Positions 46,311 through 56,863 of a stretch of 64,000 nucleotides of DNA are shown here, one piece after another. The DNA lies in the NCBI GenBank assembly GCA_036898135.1, contig CM072522.1, positions 14,970,399 to 15,034,398 on the forward strand, read 5' to 3'. Source of the DNA: Oncomelania hupensis (taxonomy: Eukaryota; Mollusca; Gastropoda; Littorinimorpha; Pomatiopsidae). The notes under the pieces are model-generated. The model was not told the origin of the DNA. It ran no database searches and was given only the letters and a program-made list of their open reading frames with translations. How positions within the stretch are numbered: the first letter of the stretch is position 1; each line of letters begins with the position of its first letter. The translations under genes were made by a program, and so were the position numbers.

Positions 46311-46329
46311 GCCTAAATAGTCAGTGATG

Positions 46330-47165
46330 ATGAGATTATAAAAAAACAACAAAAAACCCCAGTAACATTCACAATGAAAATTCAAAACAATTCTATTACA
46401 GCCTGTTTGTTCTCCCTATATTGATTCAAGTTTTCACAAATGCAAGTGCGAAATCACATGAAGAGAAAGAAAAAACAAAGGTCAGCAATGTACGAGTATA
46501 CAATATAGAATGAGTGTAGTGTTAATTCTGAGCAATCTGACAGAAGACTAGCCAAATAAATAACCATAAAACAGTATGTCAATAGAAGACAAAATGAAAA
46601 CAACAAATTGATTGTGTGAGGTGACTGACTGTAACTGTTCCATCGTAACTGTTTCCATGGAGATTGTTGACATCAAGTATGCCGTATTAGCCGTAAGCGC
46701 TGGAAGTCGATATAGGCCTAGCGGGAATTCCCTACACGCGCCGTACTAAATTTAGCTTATGCAACGTCACTTCCACATGAAAAGGCGAGAGCCCAGTGTA
46801 TACCTATGTACTATCGGGGTCCACTGTTCGAAACCTCTAGTTACAATCCGCGCGCCATTAATTCAATTGCAGAAAATATATAACAATACTTTGCTCCAGG
46901 TAATGCACAATATCTATTGTGAGAAGAAATTACTTTTTGCAGCCTGAGCATATATTGTTTCAGTCATGCATTGATTGCACATTTGTGAAGTCCGAGGAAC
47001 TATTTAGAAATAACAGAAAATATTGCCACAGATGGACTAATTCTTGGACTACTTTTTTGATTCGGTCAAGCTGCCTCCCAAAGATGATAAAAACCATGCC
47101 GAGTGATGGTGGATATTCCATTCATGACACTACCTGGCAGAGTGAAATTTTCCACTCCTATCCTT
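46330..47165. other. Mostly unassigned stretch
   Basis: No confident gene. A plus-strand candidate exon ending in MIKTMPSD at about 47085..47109 (G|GTGGAT) would be in phase with 47170..47295, but its donor is poor. aagctgcctcccaaagat at about 47069 recurs inside that exon at about 47240. Confidence 0.4.
46761..46803 (-). repeat. Right arm of the 43-base inverted repeat
   Basis: Pairs with 43362..43404. See that entry. Confidence 0.9.
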
Positions 47166-47169
47166 GCAG

Positions 47170-47295
47170 CTACTGACCACACCAAATTGAAATCAGTGCA
47201 AGGGACAGTAACTAAGAAAACAGCAGTTGCTGCGGCCAAGCTGCCTCCCAAAGATAAAGGAAAGGCAACAGTCTCCCGACAGCCATCCAAGATAG
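47170..47295 (+). CDS. Lysine-rich exon of a possible nucleolin-like gene
   Basis: A 126-base exon, phase 1 to phase 1. It has a CTCCTATCCTTGCAG acceptor and an ATAG|GTGAGA donor. It encodes TDHTKLKSVQGTVTKKTAV, then AAAKLPPKDKGKATVSRQPSK: Lys/Thr/Ala/Pro-rich, like the disordered N-terminal segments of nucleolin-type proteins. The phase matches 49275..49352. No folded domain. The link to the RRM exon 7.7 kb downstream is inferred from strand, composition and order only. Confidence 0.5.
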
Positions 47296-47486
47296 GTGAG
47301 AGACAAGCTGAGAAAGAGAGAGAGGAGGAGGAGGGAGGGAAGGGAAAGGGGACAGCCGGTGAAAAAGAGAGGAAAGAGACTTAGAGAATAAGAGCTTATA
47401 CCAGTGATTGAGCTTATTGTAAAATTGAATGAACTAAAAAGGGGGTAGGCGTGATTATGTGTTGGGGAGAAAGTGGCATGGAAGGG

Positions 47487-47725
47487 CAGGGCGCGAAATT
47501 AACTTTTTTCTTTGAGGGTAAACAGGACCCTTAACTTTTAAAAAGTGAGGGTCCTGTCTGAAATGTGAGGGTCCTAATACATAATAAACAATCGCACATT
47601 AAAAAAAATTCAAACACAGTTTAATAAAACAGAACTTTAATTCCCTCTTTTTATTCATTAACAACGGATATGTTTAAATAAGTACTGGTACTCTATTTGA
47701 GTCCCAAATTTTTAATTCGAAAAAT

Positions 47726-47762
<37 letters not shown>

Positions 47763-49121
47763 TCTTTTTACTCTTTTTGTATAAAAATGTTTGGATTAAT
47801 TACTTTCTCAATTAAAGTGTATTAATAATGTTAATACATTAAGCTGCTTCATCTGAAACAAAATAAGCTTTAAAATAATGTTAGTTTTATCCCAACTTTT
47901 TTTAATTAGAAAAATCATATGAACACAGAATATGACTATAACAGAAAATACTTTAAATATTCTGAAACCTTTTACCTGAGGCCTTTTAATTTTAATGAAA
48001 AAAAAATCAAAGGTAAGCAGAAAAAAACTGTTCTAGTACATACATGACGTCTATGTTTATTGGTAAAAAACAGTCAGCCCACAATAATGAAAAACATGAC
48101 TAATTTAAAAAAAAAAAAAGTTTCTACAGTAATTTAAAATAAGTTTCAATGTTATTGGAACACAAAATAGCTCATTTGGCTTTAAAATAATGTTGTTGTA
48201 TCTCAAACTTTTCTTCTGTAGAAAAAGTCTTGGAAATGTTCTAGATGTGAAAAAAAAAAAGAGTAAAATATGTAAGTCATTATTTATTTATCATTTTTCG
48301 GACTTAATCTGCCACATCTTTCTCTAGATACTTCACAGCTCTTGCAGCTTCACTATCTTGTACTGGCTGCACCTCCGCATTTTCTTTTTTAACGTTTGTT
48401 TTATGAGAGTCTGTGCATTCATGCCTTGAGAGAGAATAGCTTCGAAAAATCGTTGATCCAGTAATATAGTTGTCTTTACCTTGCGCAAATGCTTGGTTTC
48501 CTCGTTTTTTGGCCTGATTTTTGCACGGCTCACAGATCAACACTTCGACACCATCTTCTCGCCGAATTTTTCTGTGCCCCGGAAATTTCTTAGACCATTC
48601 TTCTTGGTAGCTTCTGCTACGTTTTGCTTGCTCGTACTGCTTTTGTTTTTTCTTCCTTTCATCGTCGTTTTCTGTCGAGGCAGGTCTTTTTCCAAAAATG
48701 GAAAAGTATTTGCTCTTCTCACTAGCCATTTTAGGGATTCATAGTGAAAGCAGACGATCGACAGTGAAAATACGAACAGCCCATTGATTGGCCAAAAAGC
48801 GTGACTCCGAGCCAATAAAAAAGACGTACTTAATATTATTCAAGGGTAATAACTCGAGTGACAAATACCTAGCATCCATAGCAACCGCGATGGGTACTCG
48901 ACATCGATTTTCGAAGATTTATTATTGCCTTCTACTTTTCACTCAAAAATAATTTTTGCATCGAAGATTTTTTTCAGTAAAAATGAATTGATTACTCAAC
49001 TTTGTAACGTAGTTGACATTTTTTTTTGCGGGTAAATCGGGCACGCTAGAAATGAAAAGAGCGGGTCCGAATCAACATTTGAGGGTAATTCGCCCCGGAC
49101 CCGCCTTAATTTCGCGCCCTG
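47487..49121 (-). mobile_element. hAT-like transposon, 1635 bases, deleted
   Basis: Perfect 16-base inverted ends CAGGGCGCGAAATTAA and TTAATTTCGCGCCCTG are flanked by a 5-base repeat AAGGG (47482..47486 and 49122..49126). It contains one coding remnant (48304..48729) and no transposase core. A GAGGGTCCTGTCT-type subterminal sequence is repeated near the left end. It sits between two exons of the plus-strand gene. The superfamily is inferred from the ends and the finger protein; hAT usually gives eight bases, so the five-base duplication is notable. Confidence 0.8.
48304..48729 (-). CDS. TTF-type zinc-finger N-terminus of a hAT-like transposon
   Basis: An intact frame of 141 residues: MASEKSKYFSIFGKRPAS, a charged KKKQKQYEQAKRSR stretch, then a finger-like region with EWSKKFPGHRKI, ICEPC, and SLSRHECTDSH. 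This is the arrangement at the N-terminus of ZNF862/KIAA1586-like hAT-derived proteins. It ends with a stop just after a Val-Ala-Asp, so no transposase follows. It could still make a small DNA-binding protein; pseudogene status is possible. Confidence 0.65.
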   Translation of the reverse strand: MASEKSKYFSIFGKRPASTENDDERKKKQKQYEQAKRSRSYQEEWSKKFPGHRKIRREDGVEVLICEPCKNQAKKRGNQAFAQGKDNYITGSTIFRSYSLSRHECTDSHKTNVKKENAEVQPVQDSEAARAVKYLEKDVAD

Positions 49122-49274
49122 AAGGGGAAAGAACAGATTCTGGGATAACAAGGGATTTCAGACAAGATTTTGTTTTTCTTATGAAAGACAAAGAAGTAAG
49201 CAACAGGTATAGAACTTTGTATACTTTTGCTTGTTTTACTTGAGACAACATTGGTAGCAAACTAAAGTCCCCAG

Positions 49275-49352
49275 TGACGCGGTGTTCAATAGGCAAGCAT
49301 CGTATTGCGTCTGCTAAAAAGTCTACTGCAGGACAGGTTGTTAAGACAACAG
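49275..49352 (+). CDS. Basic exon of the possible nucleolin-like gene
   Basis: A 78-base exon, phase 1 to phase 1, between TCCCCAG and CAG|GTAGGC. It encodes TRCSIGKHRIASAKKSTAG and QVVKTTG. Lys/Ser/Thr-rich composition and identical phases tie it to 47170..47295. The hAT-like element lies in the intron between them. Confidence 0.45.
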
Positions 49353-49860
49353 GTAGGCCTACATTGAAATTTTGTTCAAAAACTGAAATCGTAGTTTGCC
49401 GCATTGTTGATATGATAGCCACTATAGCAACGACAGTCACTATAAGTGAGTATAACAACAGCAATATCAGATTCACTGATAGAAAACATGTAGTGCTTTG
49501 ACTACATTAGACGAGTTTGGAAATTATCCCCAGTCATGGTCGTCATGCATTGTACAGGAGTCTTGAGTCCTCACTAAAAATGTTTTCTTTGTCGTATTCT
49601 GCTACATAATTAGTTGAGTTAGAACCAACATTCATATATGAGCCACACTTGTGTAACGCATCCGGCCACACTTGTGTTACACTTATAAATTCTTTATGTA
49701 TTACGTACTGGCCAATGTAAAATTTCACAAAGGTAGCGCATGTTTGATTTTTTTCTGCTAAAATGTATAAGCTGGGCTTACGAGTACCAATCAGAAGTGA
49801 CAGTGTGATGTCAGGAGTTTAGGGGTCAACCTAAACTCCTCGCAAACGGCTATATATATA

Positions 49861-50166
49861 TGTTCCGCGTTTTTTTGGAATCTGCGCAATTCTAGAATTG
49901 CCCTGCCCATTTTTGGAATTCCAACATAGGCCGCCAATATAGGAATTATAACAATGGCCGTGCACTTTTTTAGATTTTGGGTTAGATTTTGGGTTAGGTT
50001 TAGGGTTAGGTTTAGGGCTAACCCAAACCCTAACCCAAATTCCAAAAAAGCGCACAGCACAATTCTACAAACGCCCGGCCATTCTTGTAATGGCGGTCAA
50101 TGTAGGAATTCCAAAAATGGGCAGGGCAATTCTAGAATTGCGCAGATTCCAAAAAAGCGCGGAACA
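49861..50166. mobile_element. Foldback (MITE-like) element with telomere-like centre
   Basis: 306 bases, TGTTCCGCG at both ends in inverted orientation, inside a TATA/TA target. The arms (about 130 bases) pair closely for the outer 60 bases (GGAATCTGCGCAATTCTAG and onward). The centre, about 49975..50040, holds GGGTTAGGTTTAGGGTTAGG runs followed by CTAACCC runs. TA flanks suggest a Tc1/mariner-type non-autonomous element. Confidence 0.85.
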
Positions 50167-50170
50167 TATA

Positions 50171-50535
50171 CAGGGGTGAGATTTAACCCAGGAGACTAAC
50201 TAGCCCGCCGGGCTAGCTAGTAAGTAAAGTGAGGTAGCCCGCATGATTTTTAGGCAGCCCGACAATTACAATCGTTCACATATAAAACGCAAATTTTGAC
50301 AATACACGTAATTTGTAGCGGGTGTCTTTTTCACAAACAAAGCAGACAGCGCGCTTGGCGCGAAAGGGAAGTAGGCAAAGGGAAATAACGCTCGCGTATG
50401 CTTCATACTCGTAGCAGACGAACAGTGACCTGAAAAACGCCCTCGCTTCGAACCGAGCTTCTAAAAGTCTGCAAGTATTATCTTTTTTTTTTAGGTCGCC
50501 AGGCGGGCTGGCTCAATTATAAAGTCTCACTCCTG
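50171..50535. mobile_element. Small hAT-like element, 365 bases
   Basis: Inverted ends CAGGGGTGAGATTTAA and TTATAAAGTCTCACTCCTG are flanked by a 5-base repeat ATATA (50166..50170 and 50536..50540). Inner ccgccgggcta / ggcgggctgg strings also pair. No ORF. It directly abuts the foldback element and shares its TATA border. Confidence 0.75.
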
Positions 50536-50539
50536 ATAT

Positions 50540-52065
50540 ACACGCAACAAAGTTTGTCTGCTACACATAACTTGGCAAGCTAAGGTAGTTGAATACACTT
50601 GTGGCATGTCGATCTGGGTGACAAACAGGATTTAAGGCTCCCCTTGCGCTCAGACGCATGCCACATTCTAATGCTGGGTGGTCCAGTCACTTAGTTTATA
50701 TCGGACTACTGATGCACACTTATATCTGTCATGCTCTACATCACTCTCCATTACAAAACAATCTCAGCCCATAGGGAACCAAAATGGCCAAACTAACTTT
50801 ATATTCTCATAGAAAAGAGTTTGGCCTTTCTAAAGAGCTACTTTTAAAGCAGATCTGTTGAGTGAAAGCTATCTAAAACAAGCAACAAAAAGTTTCACTA
50901 CAGCTCACTGATACATTTCTCACAGATCTGGACAAAAATTGCACAGGAAGAAAGCCAAAATAGTACAGAAATTTTCATTGGTTGCTATTTTTGTCTTAGA
51001 TTGAGATTACAGTTTATATAGAAGTGGGGTTGAAAGCACACTGTGAAGATAATGCATCTGCTACAACTGAGGCAGTGCCTCGCGAAACTGTTTAGTACTT
51101 GGACTTAGATATCTTTCACTCAAAGAAACACATGCATAAAAGGTGAAAGGCTCAAGCATCCATCTGGAATGTTTTTATTCAACATCATGCTCAACAATCG
51201 AGAGAACCAATGCATTGAAAATATCCCTTTTGGCTCATAGCGCGGACACAGCAATAGCTTAACTTAAGAAATATTGTGCAGTTTTTACTTTTTGCTCAGA
51301 AAGTTTTTAAAAATTAAATTTTTTTAAACCCTTTAAAAGGCTTTTGTAAAAGTTTAAAATTAAAAATGCTTTTGGCTATCCATGTTGAGTCTTTAGAAAT
51401 GTAATTTTTTAATCCATTAAAATTTTGATTAATTAATTTAATGTTTGTAAAGCATGCAAGTTACTGTAGCAGTACGGTCACTGTAGCACTAGGCATAGTA
51501 TTGACTAAATTGAGTAGTAGCTATCAACTGTGTGATTGTATCGGTCTCTCACAGGGTGTAGAGATCCAACTTTCACTTAATCTTTTCAACAAACCCTACT
51601 ATTTATATGATTCAGTGTTCAAACACTGACAAAACACTGGAAAAAACTACAATGTAATGGGGAAAGATCGCAGTGCATTGTCCTAGTCACTTGACTTAAT
51701 ACAGAAAATCAATGTAGTTTCTAGGTTAAAGGCCCATAATGGGCCCATAATGTGAGGGTAGACCACTTTCATACCTAGAAATGAATGGAACCTTTTAGCA
51801 AAATGTTCCCTTTTTTTCCTCAAGTAGGAGTATTATAGATAGAAAGGACCACTAGGTTCAGTCCAAAAAACTCCTTCTATGTGAAAAATGAGCAAAAAAA
51901 TATAGGTTACGCTTTACTTGCGATTAGTGTCCTTTTTGTCAGGAAATTCAGTTAAAGTCTCCGCCATAAAATTTTTTTATTTTCATTTATACAAAAACAC
52001 CTACAAACTCGCACAAAAACACCCTTGTTAAAGCATACTATTAAATTGAAATTGAGAAAATTAGT
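50540..52065. other. Non-coding stretch
   Basis: No gene, exon or recognisable repeat was found. The missing first half of the RRM may be hidden here, but I could not find it. Confidence 0.5.
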
Positions 52066-52068
52066 CTT

Positions 52069-52320
52069 TTACTTGGAATTTAGGAAGCAGATTCTGTTGC
52101 GATTTCTAAGCTCAGGTGGCACCAGATTGCACCATTTTGCTTCTTTAGACACAAGAATTTTACAGTAAGCCCAAAACACTTTTCCCAATTCCCACCCCTG
52201 AATGATATCAAATCGGTTTTTCTTAAAATTGTGAAACATTGATTTTCTCTTCAGTCTATTACTCAAACCGTGTACATTTAAAGGGCATACAGAAATACTC
52301 GTCATTAGCACTTTAAGCAC
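52069..52320 (-). mobile_element. LINE endonuclease N-terminal fragment
   Basis: The minus-strand frame MTSISVCPLNVHGLSNRLKR followed by FHNFKKNRFDII matches the start of the APE-type endonuclease of L1/Tx1-like ORF2. Continuity is lost after DIIQ. Confidence 0.6.
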
Positions 52321-52389
52321 TTGCTACTAGTGCTTGCCACCACATCCGTCCAAATCAATAAGAAAGCCATTAGTCCATAAACATATTGA

Positions 52390-52817
52390 AGCCGTTAGCA
52401 TATTAATCGTTCTTATATAGCGCTTTACCAGCTCAAGGCGCTGGCCGATACAGGATCTAACTCAAGCCGCCCGAGACGCCCACCCGCAGCCTTTGGGCGC
52501 ATGGTCTGACGCCCGTACAACTGAGCACAATCCTGGGCAGCCAGGGATGGGGGAGAAGGACCTAGGTGCATGCTGGGTGTGTTCTTGTCACCGGCACTCA
52601 CCCGTCTAGGACATGAGCGTCAGGATCTTTAAAGTCCGTTATGATGGAAAGTATGCGACACAGACTAGACCTCTGTTTATACTCTCATCCGAAGGAGTAG
52701 AAAACGGGAGTAAAGTGTCTTTCCCGAGGACACAACACAATGCCCCGGCCTGGGCTCGAACCCGGGACCTTCAGATCCGCAAGCCAAAGCTCTACCATTA
52801 GGCCACCGTGCCTAGCA
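52390..52817 (-). mobile_element. tRNA-derived SINE, full length, L2-type tail
   Basis: The minus-strand head GGTGGCCTAATGGTAGAG (A box) and GGGTTCGAGCCC (B box) are near-perfect. The body runs about 350 bases and the tail ends GCGCCTTGAGCTGGTAAAGC, then GCTATATAAGAACG. It is the best-preserved SINE in the window. It is not a tRNA gene because the acceptor arm does not close. Confidence 0.85.
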
Positions 52818-52824
52818 TAACCGT

Positions 52825-54050
52825 CCTTCACCTCTACATCACCCCCCACCCTCGTTGTCGTCATCGTCTATGTGTAGGCCTGCATCGTTCTCTAGGACCA
52901 CCTTGCGGTGCTTCTCCGCCTGGCCAGGCGGCGTGCTGCCCTCCTGCAGCTGCTTGCGCTTCACGGAGCCTGAAGACGCCCTCCTGAAGCCGTCCAGTGT
53001 CAGCTGGCCCGCCGACGTCGCTCTGGTCCGTGGTCTGCCTCTGCCTGTGTGGTCCTCCTTGCCTCCACCTCCATCCTTCCTTGGCGGGACTTTAAACAGT
53101 GTGCTGGGGTCGCCACCTGCTGGTGCGCTGTTCTGGCTGGAGTTCTTCTTCGCAGGTACTTCGTCCTCCTTCTCCATCGCCGCCTGGTTCCTCGCTGGGG
53201 TGAGGGAGCACTATGGGTCCTCTGCCTTGTGGCCGTCTTTTCTGCACTGCCTGCATTTGATTGGAGCGGAGCAGTCGGCCGCCATGTGTCCTACCTCAAG
53301 GTACCGCCTGCAAGCAGCAGCCTGCTGACGATCCGCTGTCTTCTGTTCCTTGTGGTATAAGGATGCTTGAAACGGAACAATGTCCACGGTCTTGGGTAAC
53401 GGGTTTTGTGGCAATTCTATATGTAGAAACCGCCGTCCTGTTTTCCAGTGTGTGAGTTTCCCCTTTTCGTCCCTATCTCTTTCATGGATTAATTTAGAGA
53501 AAATGTTGACCCCAAGGGTCTTAACCATCTGCACAATGTCTGTGTAGGACAACGGAATGTTACTGACGATCAGTTTTGTTGTCGGAGGCTGTTGTTCCAT
53601 CTGCACAATGTCTATGTAGGACAACGGAATGTTACTGACGATCAGTTTTGTTGTCGGAGGCTGTTGTTCCAGTCCAGTCTGACCTTGATTCTTAGCACTT
53701 TGCTCCAAAAAGGGATTTCTACTCTTCAGGCTGATTAGGACCCCTTTCAGAGCCATTCCCTGTATCAGGTGCTTTTGTCTGTGCTCTCTTAAACGAGGAT
53801 AGATCCTCCATAACCCTTCGATACGCTGCGCTCCTTCAATGGTGTTATAACCACAAATTCGTTCTGCGGCCGCGCTAATTTCTGAGGTGGTGTAAGCCTT
53901 GTTATCAAACGACTCTGCGTCTCTTCGCCCTTTCCAACCTCAGCCATACTCTCTTTCTCAGGCGAAGCCTACGCACGGTGCACTATCCGATAGACACCGC
54001 CACGTGTGAACCGAGTCCAGACCTGCCTACTCTCCCGCTTTTGGCGGGAG
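52825..54050 (-). mobile_element. LINE ORF1 (gag-like, CCHC), degraded
   Basis: ORF1 starts near 53947 (MAEVGKGEETQSRLIT). A frameshift leads to the frame 53211..53756 with MALKGVLISLKSRNPFLEQ, then IVSNIPLSY and a CCHC knuckle region (CRRYLEVGHMAADCS, then KCRQCRKDGHKAED). The frame 52839..53177 is the charged C-terminal tail. This fits gag-like ORF1 of I/Jockey-type LINEs. It includes a 72-base tandem duplication (53526..53669). Confidence 0.8.
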
Positions 54051-54059
54051 ACTCACGCT

Positions 54060-54965
54060 TTTGACGGTCTGGCTAATCTTAAGTTGTAACAGTGACAAAT
54101 AAATATTCATTATAAATGTGTACAAAAAACTTGTGTTCTTGCTTTTTGATCCCCTGTCTCCCGCTTTTACTCTGCAGGTCTGCGAGTCTAATCAAGCTCG
54201 TGCGAGCGCAATGCGACACAATGGCAGACACCCAGACAAAATAACATTGACTGAGAAACCGGTTGACAAGGACAGAAAAATCATAACTACACAAAAGTCA
54301 CAAAGAAAAACGGCAAAACAAAAACGCTATTTGCTGCACCACACTCTTACGAAGACGACGATACGAAAATGTGATCCTTCACTGTCCAAGAAGTGGTAAT
54401 CCAAAGTAGAATGCTGAGCATCCGAAAACACAACCTTCGCTCATGACGCATGAGCGGCTCTCCATTGTATTGTGTTTATTTATTAATATTATTAAAAGTT
54501 GGTTTTAGATGTACATATACCACCATTCTTGGCATGTCTGGACTAGTTCATGTCCATATGTGAATATATCGGTGGAATAACAAAGTGGTCTGTCTTCGGA
54601 GACTGGAATTACACTAGGTGTCCATTTCTCCTCCTAAATGGCCACTACATGTACCTGATTTGCTTTAACTTAAGAGTCCCAAACTTGCAATACCTAATCA
54701 CTACAATAGCCTAAGATGCAGGGTGGATGAATGCTTTGTGAAAACTAACGATTGTCATTGCTATGCTCACTAACTTAAATTTTATACAGTTCCAAGTTTT
54801 AAAAAATTGATTTGAAAATAAGCGAACAAATCAACAACATAAACTGCAACAACAAAATACATAAATTGACTTAAAACTTTGTAACTAATGTGTTTTGGTT
54901 TAGTATTTGCTCATTGATGTTTTCAAAACAAAAGTTAATCATTTGTTTTGTTCGATTTATTCCTG
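54060..54965. other. Unassigned stretch
   Basis: A basic plus-strand frame (54118..54399) follows a good pyrimidine tract and CTGCAG, but it matches nothing I know and has no partner exon. The remainder is AT-rich. Confidence 0.4.
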
Positions 54966-54969
54966 TTAG

Positions 54970-55105
54970 CTTTGCCTATGTGACGTTCCCTTCTGAGGCC
55001 TTGGCAGACAAAAACTTCAAAATCCTGCAGGGTGCCAAGCTGGAAGACACAGAGATTTTTGTAGACTATGTTGGAGCCAGTTCAAGCCAGATAAGAAAGA
55101 GACTG
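54970..55105 (+). CDS. RRM C-terminal half exon (possible nucleolin-like gene)
   Basis: A 136-base exon, phase 2 in and phase 0 out. It has a TTTATTCCTGTTAG acceptor and a strong CTG|GTAAGT donor. It encodes FAYVTFPSEALADKNFKIL, then KLEDTEIFVDYVGASS. FAYVTF is the RNP1 motif, and TEIFVDYV is the last strand of an RRM, so the protein binds RNA. RNP2 and the first half must lie on an upstream exon ending in phase 2, not identified. Gypsy element 2 lies in the following intron, 244 bases downstream. The resemblance to nucleolin is from the RRM plus basic exons upstream. Confidence 0.75.
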
Positions 55106-55348
55106 GTAAGTGTGGCCTACTAGAAAAAGGAAGGACAAAAACCAAAGGAAGGGAAAGAAAGAGTGATATTTTTTTTTTTTTTTTTTTTTTTTAATGAAGT
55201 AGTGTTTGTCATCTTCATTGTTGAAGTTTTACAGAGAAAAATAGCTTTTCTCATTGAACTTACAATATTATTCCCTTGGAAATTGTTACCATTTCTGGAC
55301 TATGCTTGGTTCATGGTTGTGTTTTTATGCTCAGGCTTAGATCCTAAG

Positions 55349-55578
55349 TGTAGTGTTTGAGGTGGAGGGAAAATACACTGACAGAACAAACGTAACAAAT
55401 AACACAACTCGTGTGTTGATGGTTCTGAGATGTATTCTGGCTGATGAACAGAATAGGAGAGTGTCCGTTACAAAGTCGTTGTTTCTAAAGCATGCTGGGT
55501 AAAAACATAAATACTGAAATCTCGTAAGACATGAACCGGAAATACAATAGTTTTACTTTCGCTTTCATAAACATTACA
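55349..55578 (-). repeat. 3' LTR of Gypsy element 2
   Basis: 230 bases, TGTAGTGTTTGAGG...CATTACA on the plus strand. Confidence 0.97.
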
Positions 55579-55821
55579 TTCCTCCCTACCTTTAAATAGA
55601 AACTATATATTTTCAAACGTGATTATTTTTTTTAAAATTATTATTAGACACATTCCAAATTTTGTCTTCAAATTATACAAAGTACTGTTAGTCTTCCACA
55701 GTGTCTGTTTTTTTTTTTTTTTCAGTAGAATGATTTGCTTGTTTGCTATTAAATTGTGACAGTGTATGTGTGTGTGGGAAAGAAAGAATGTGTAAAATGT
55801 GTGATGTTTGGAATTGTCAAT

Positions 55822-56754
55822 TCACTGTAGTACATAGTCATTCAAGTAAGCGGCCGGGTGGTGATTGCGGACAGGTCGTGATGGTGGAATATGTTCGCTT
55901 CCAAAGGGTTGAAGTGTCGGGCACTGTTCGGGCATCGCAATCGGCATTTCAAATCGTTGCAAAGTCGGAGGAACATCTTTTTCGGGATTTGTCTCAGATC
56001 GTTGGATGTATTCTTCATCGTCATCTTCTTCCTTCTTCTGAGGTGAAACTGGTACACGTTTAAAAAATGACGAATTTCTGACAATTCGATGTGAACCACG
56101 TTGAGCAATGATCATGCTTCCCTTCTTTTCTGTGACGGTGAACGGTTTGGGATCAAAAGGCGGTGTGAGTTTGTTGACCTTTCGCTGTTTAACCAACACA
56201 GTGTCACCAACAACAATCTTGGAGTGAGCAGTGTGACGTTTTGTATCAGCATATGTCTTCATTTTCTGCTTGCTGCTCTGGTCGTTCAGTTTCATGCGGA
56301 ACTGGAGTGATGCGGGTGCTTGGTCAAATTGCCGGAAAGGAGGGATTTCAGGTAGGCCTGAACGCATTTTGCGTCCTGTCGAGGATTCGAACGGTGAAAT
56401 CTTGGTGGAGCTGTGTGGTGTAGCTCTATACTGTCTGAGGAACTGATATAGTTGACTCTTCCAGTTGACATTCTCAGCTTGTGAGGTTCTGACAAACTTG
56501 TTTATTGTTTTCATGAAACGTTCCACTTCACCATTGGCTTCAGGCCATAATGGTGTTATTTTGCGATGATGAAATCCAAACTGGTTTGCAAAGTTATGGA
56601 AGTCCGTACTGTTGAATGGGGAACCATTGTCAGTTTTCACAACAGCTGGGATTCCATGTCGAGCAAAGATTTCATCAAGATGTGGAATGACAGTTCTGGA
56701 TGATGTAGACGTGACTACACTGACTTCAGGATAACGACTGTACTCGTCGATCAC
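55822..56754 (-). pseudogene. Integrase core and C-terminal part, Gypsy element 2
   Basis: A 310-residue frame starting inside the integrase core. Asp42 (KTDNGSPF) and Glu78 (NGEVERF) keep DD35E spacing; the first catalytic Asp lies upstream in DNA read in this frame before the Met. A chromodomain was not recognised. It is separated from the upstream pol by a 13-base tandem duplication at 56857..56882 that shifts the frame and exposes stops. Confidence 0.9.
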
Positions 56755-56863
56755 AACTAAGAGATAGTCACCTGAGGGAAAAGGTCCTGCGAAATCAACA
56801 GCAACAGAGTACCAGGGCTCGGAGGGAAGAGAAGTAGGAATTATTGGATCTCTCTGTTCAGGA

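Noticed and set aside
46031..46327. 98-residue frame with repeats
   Set aside because: It is a read-through of the 32-base minisatellite; the unit length is not a multiple of three.
52740..52817. tRNA gene on the minus strand
   Set aside because: This is the head of a SINE that continues for 350 bases with the same layout as other copies.
52853..53360. Plus-strand frames over the LINE ORF1
   Set aside because: They are antisense to the recognisable minus-strand CCHC ORF1.
54118..54399. Basic 93-residue plus-strand frame as a gene
   Set aside because: A good acceptor-like tract precedes it, but no family match, no partner exon and no donor were found; left unassigned.
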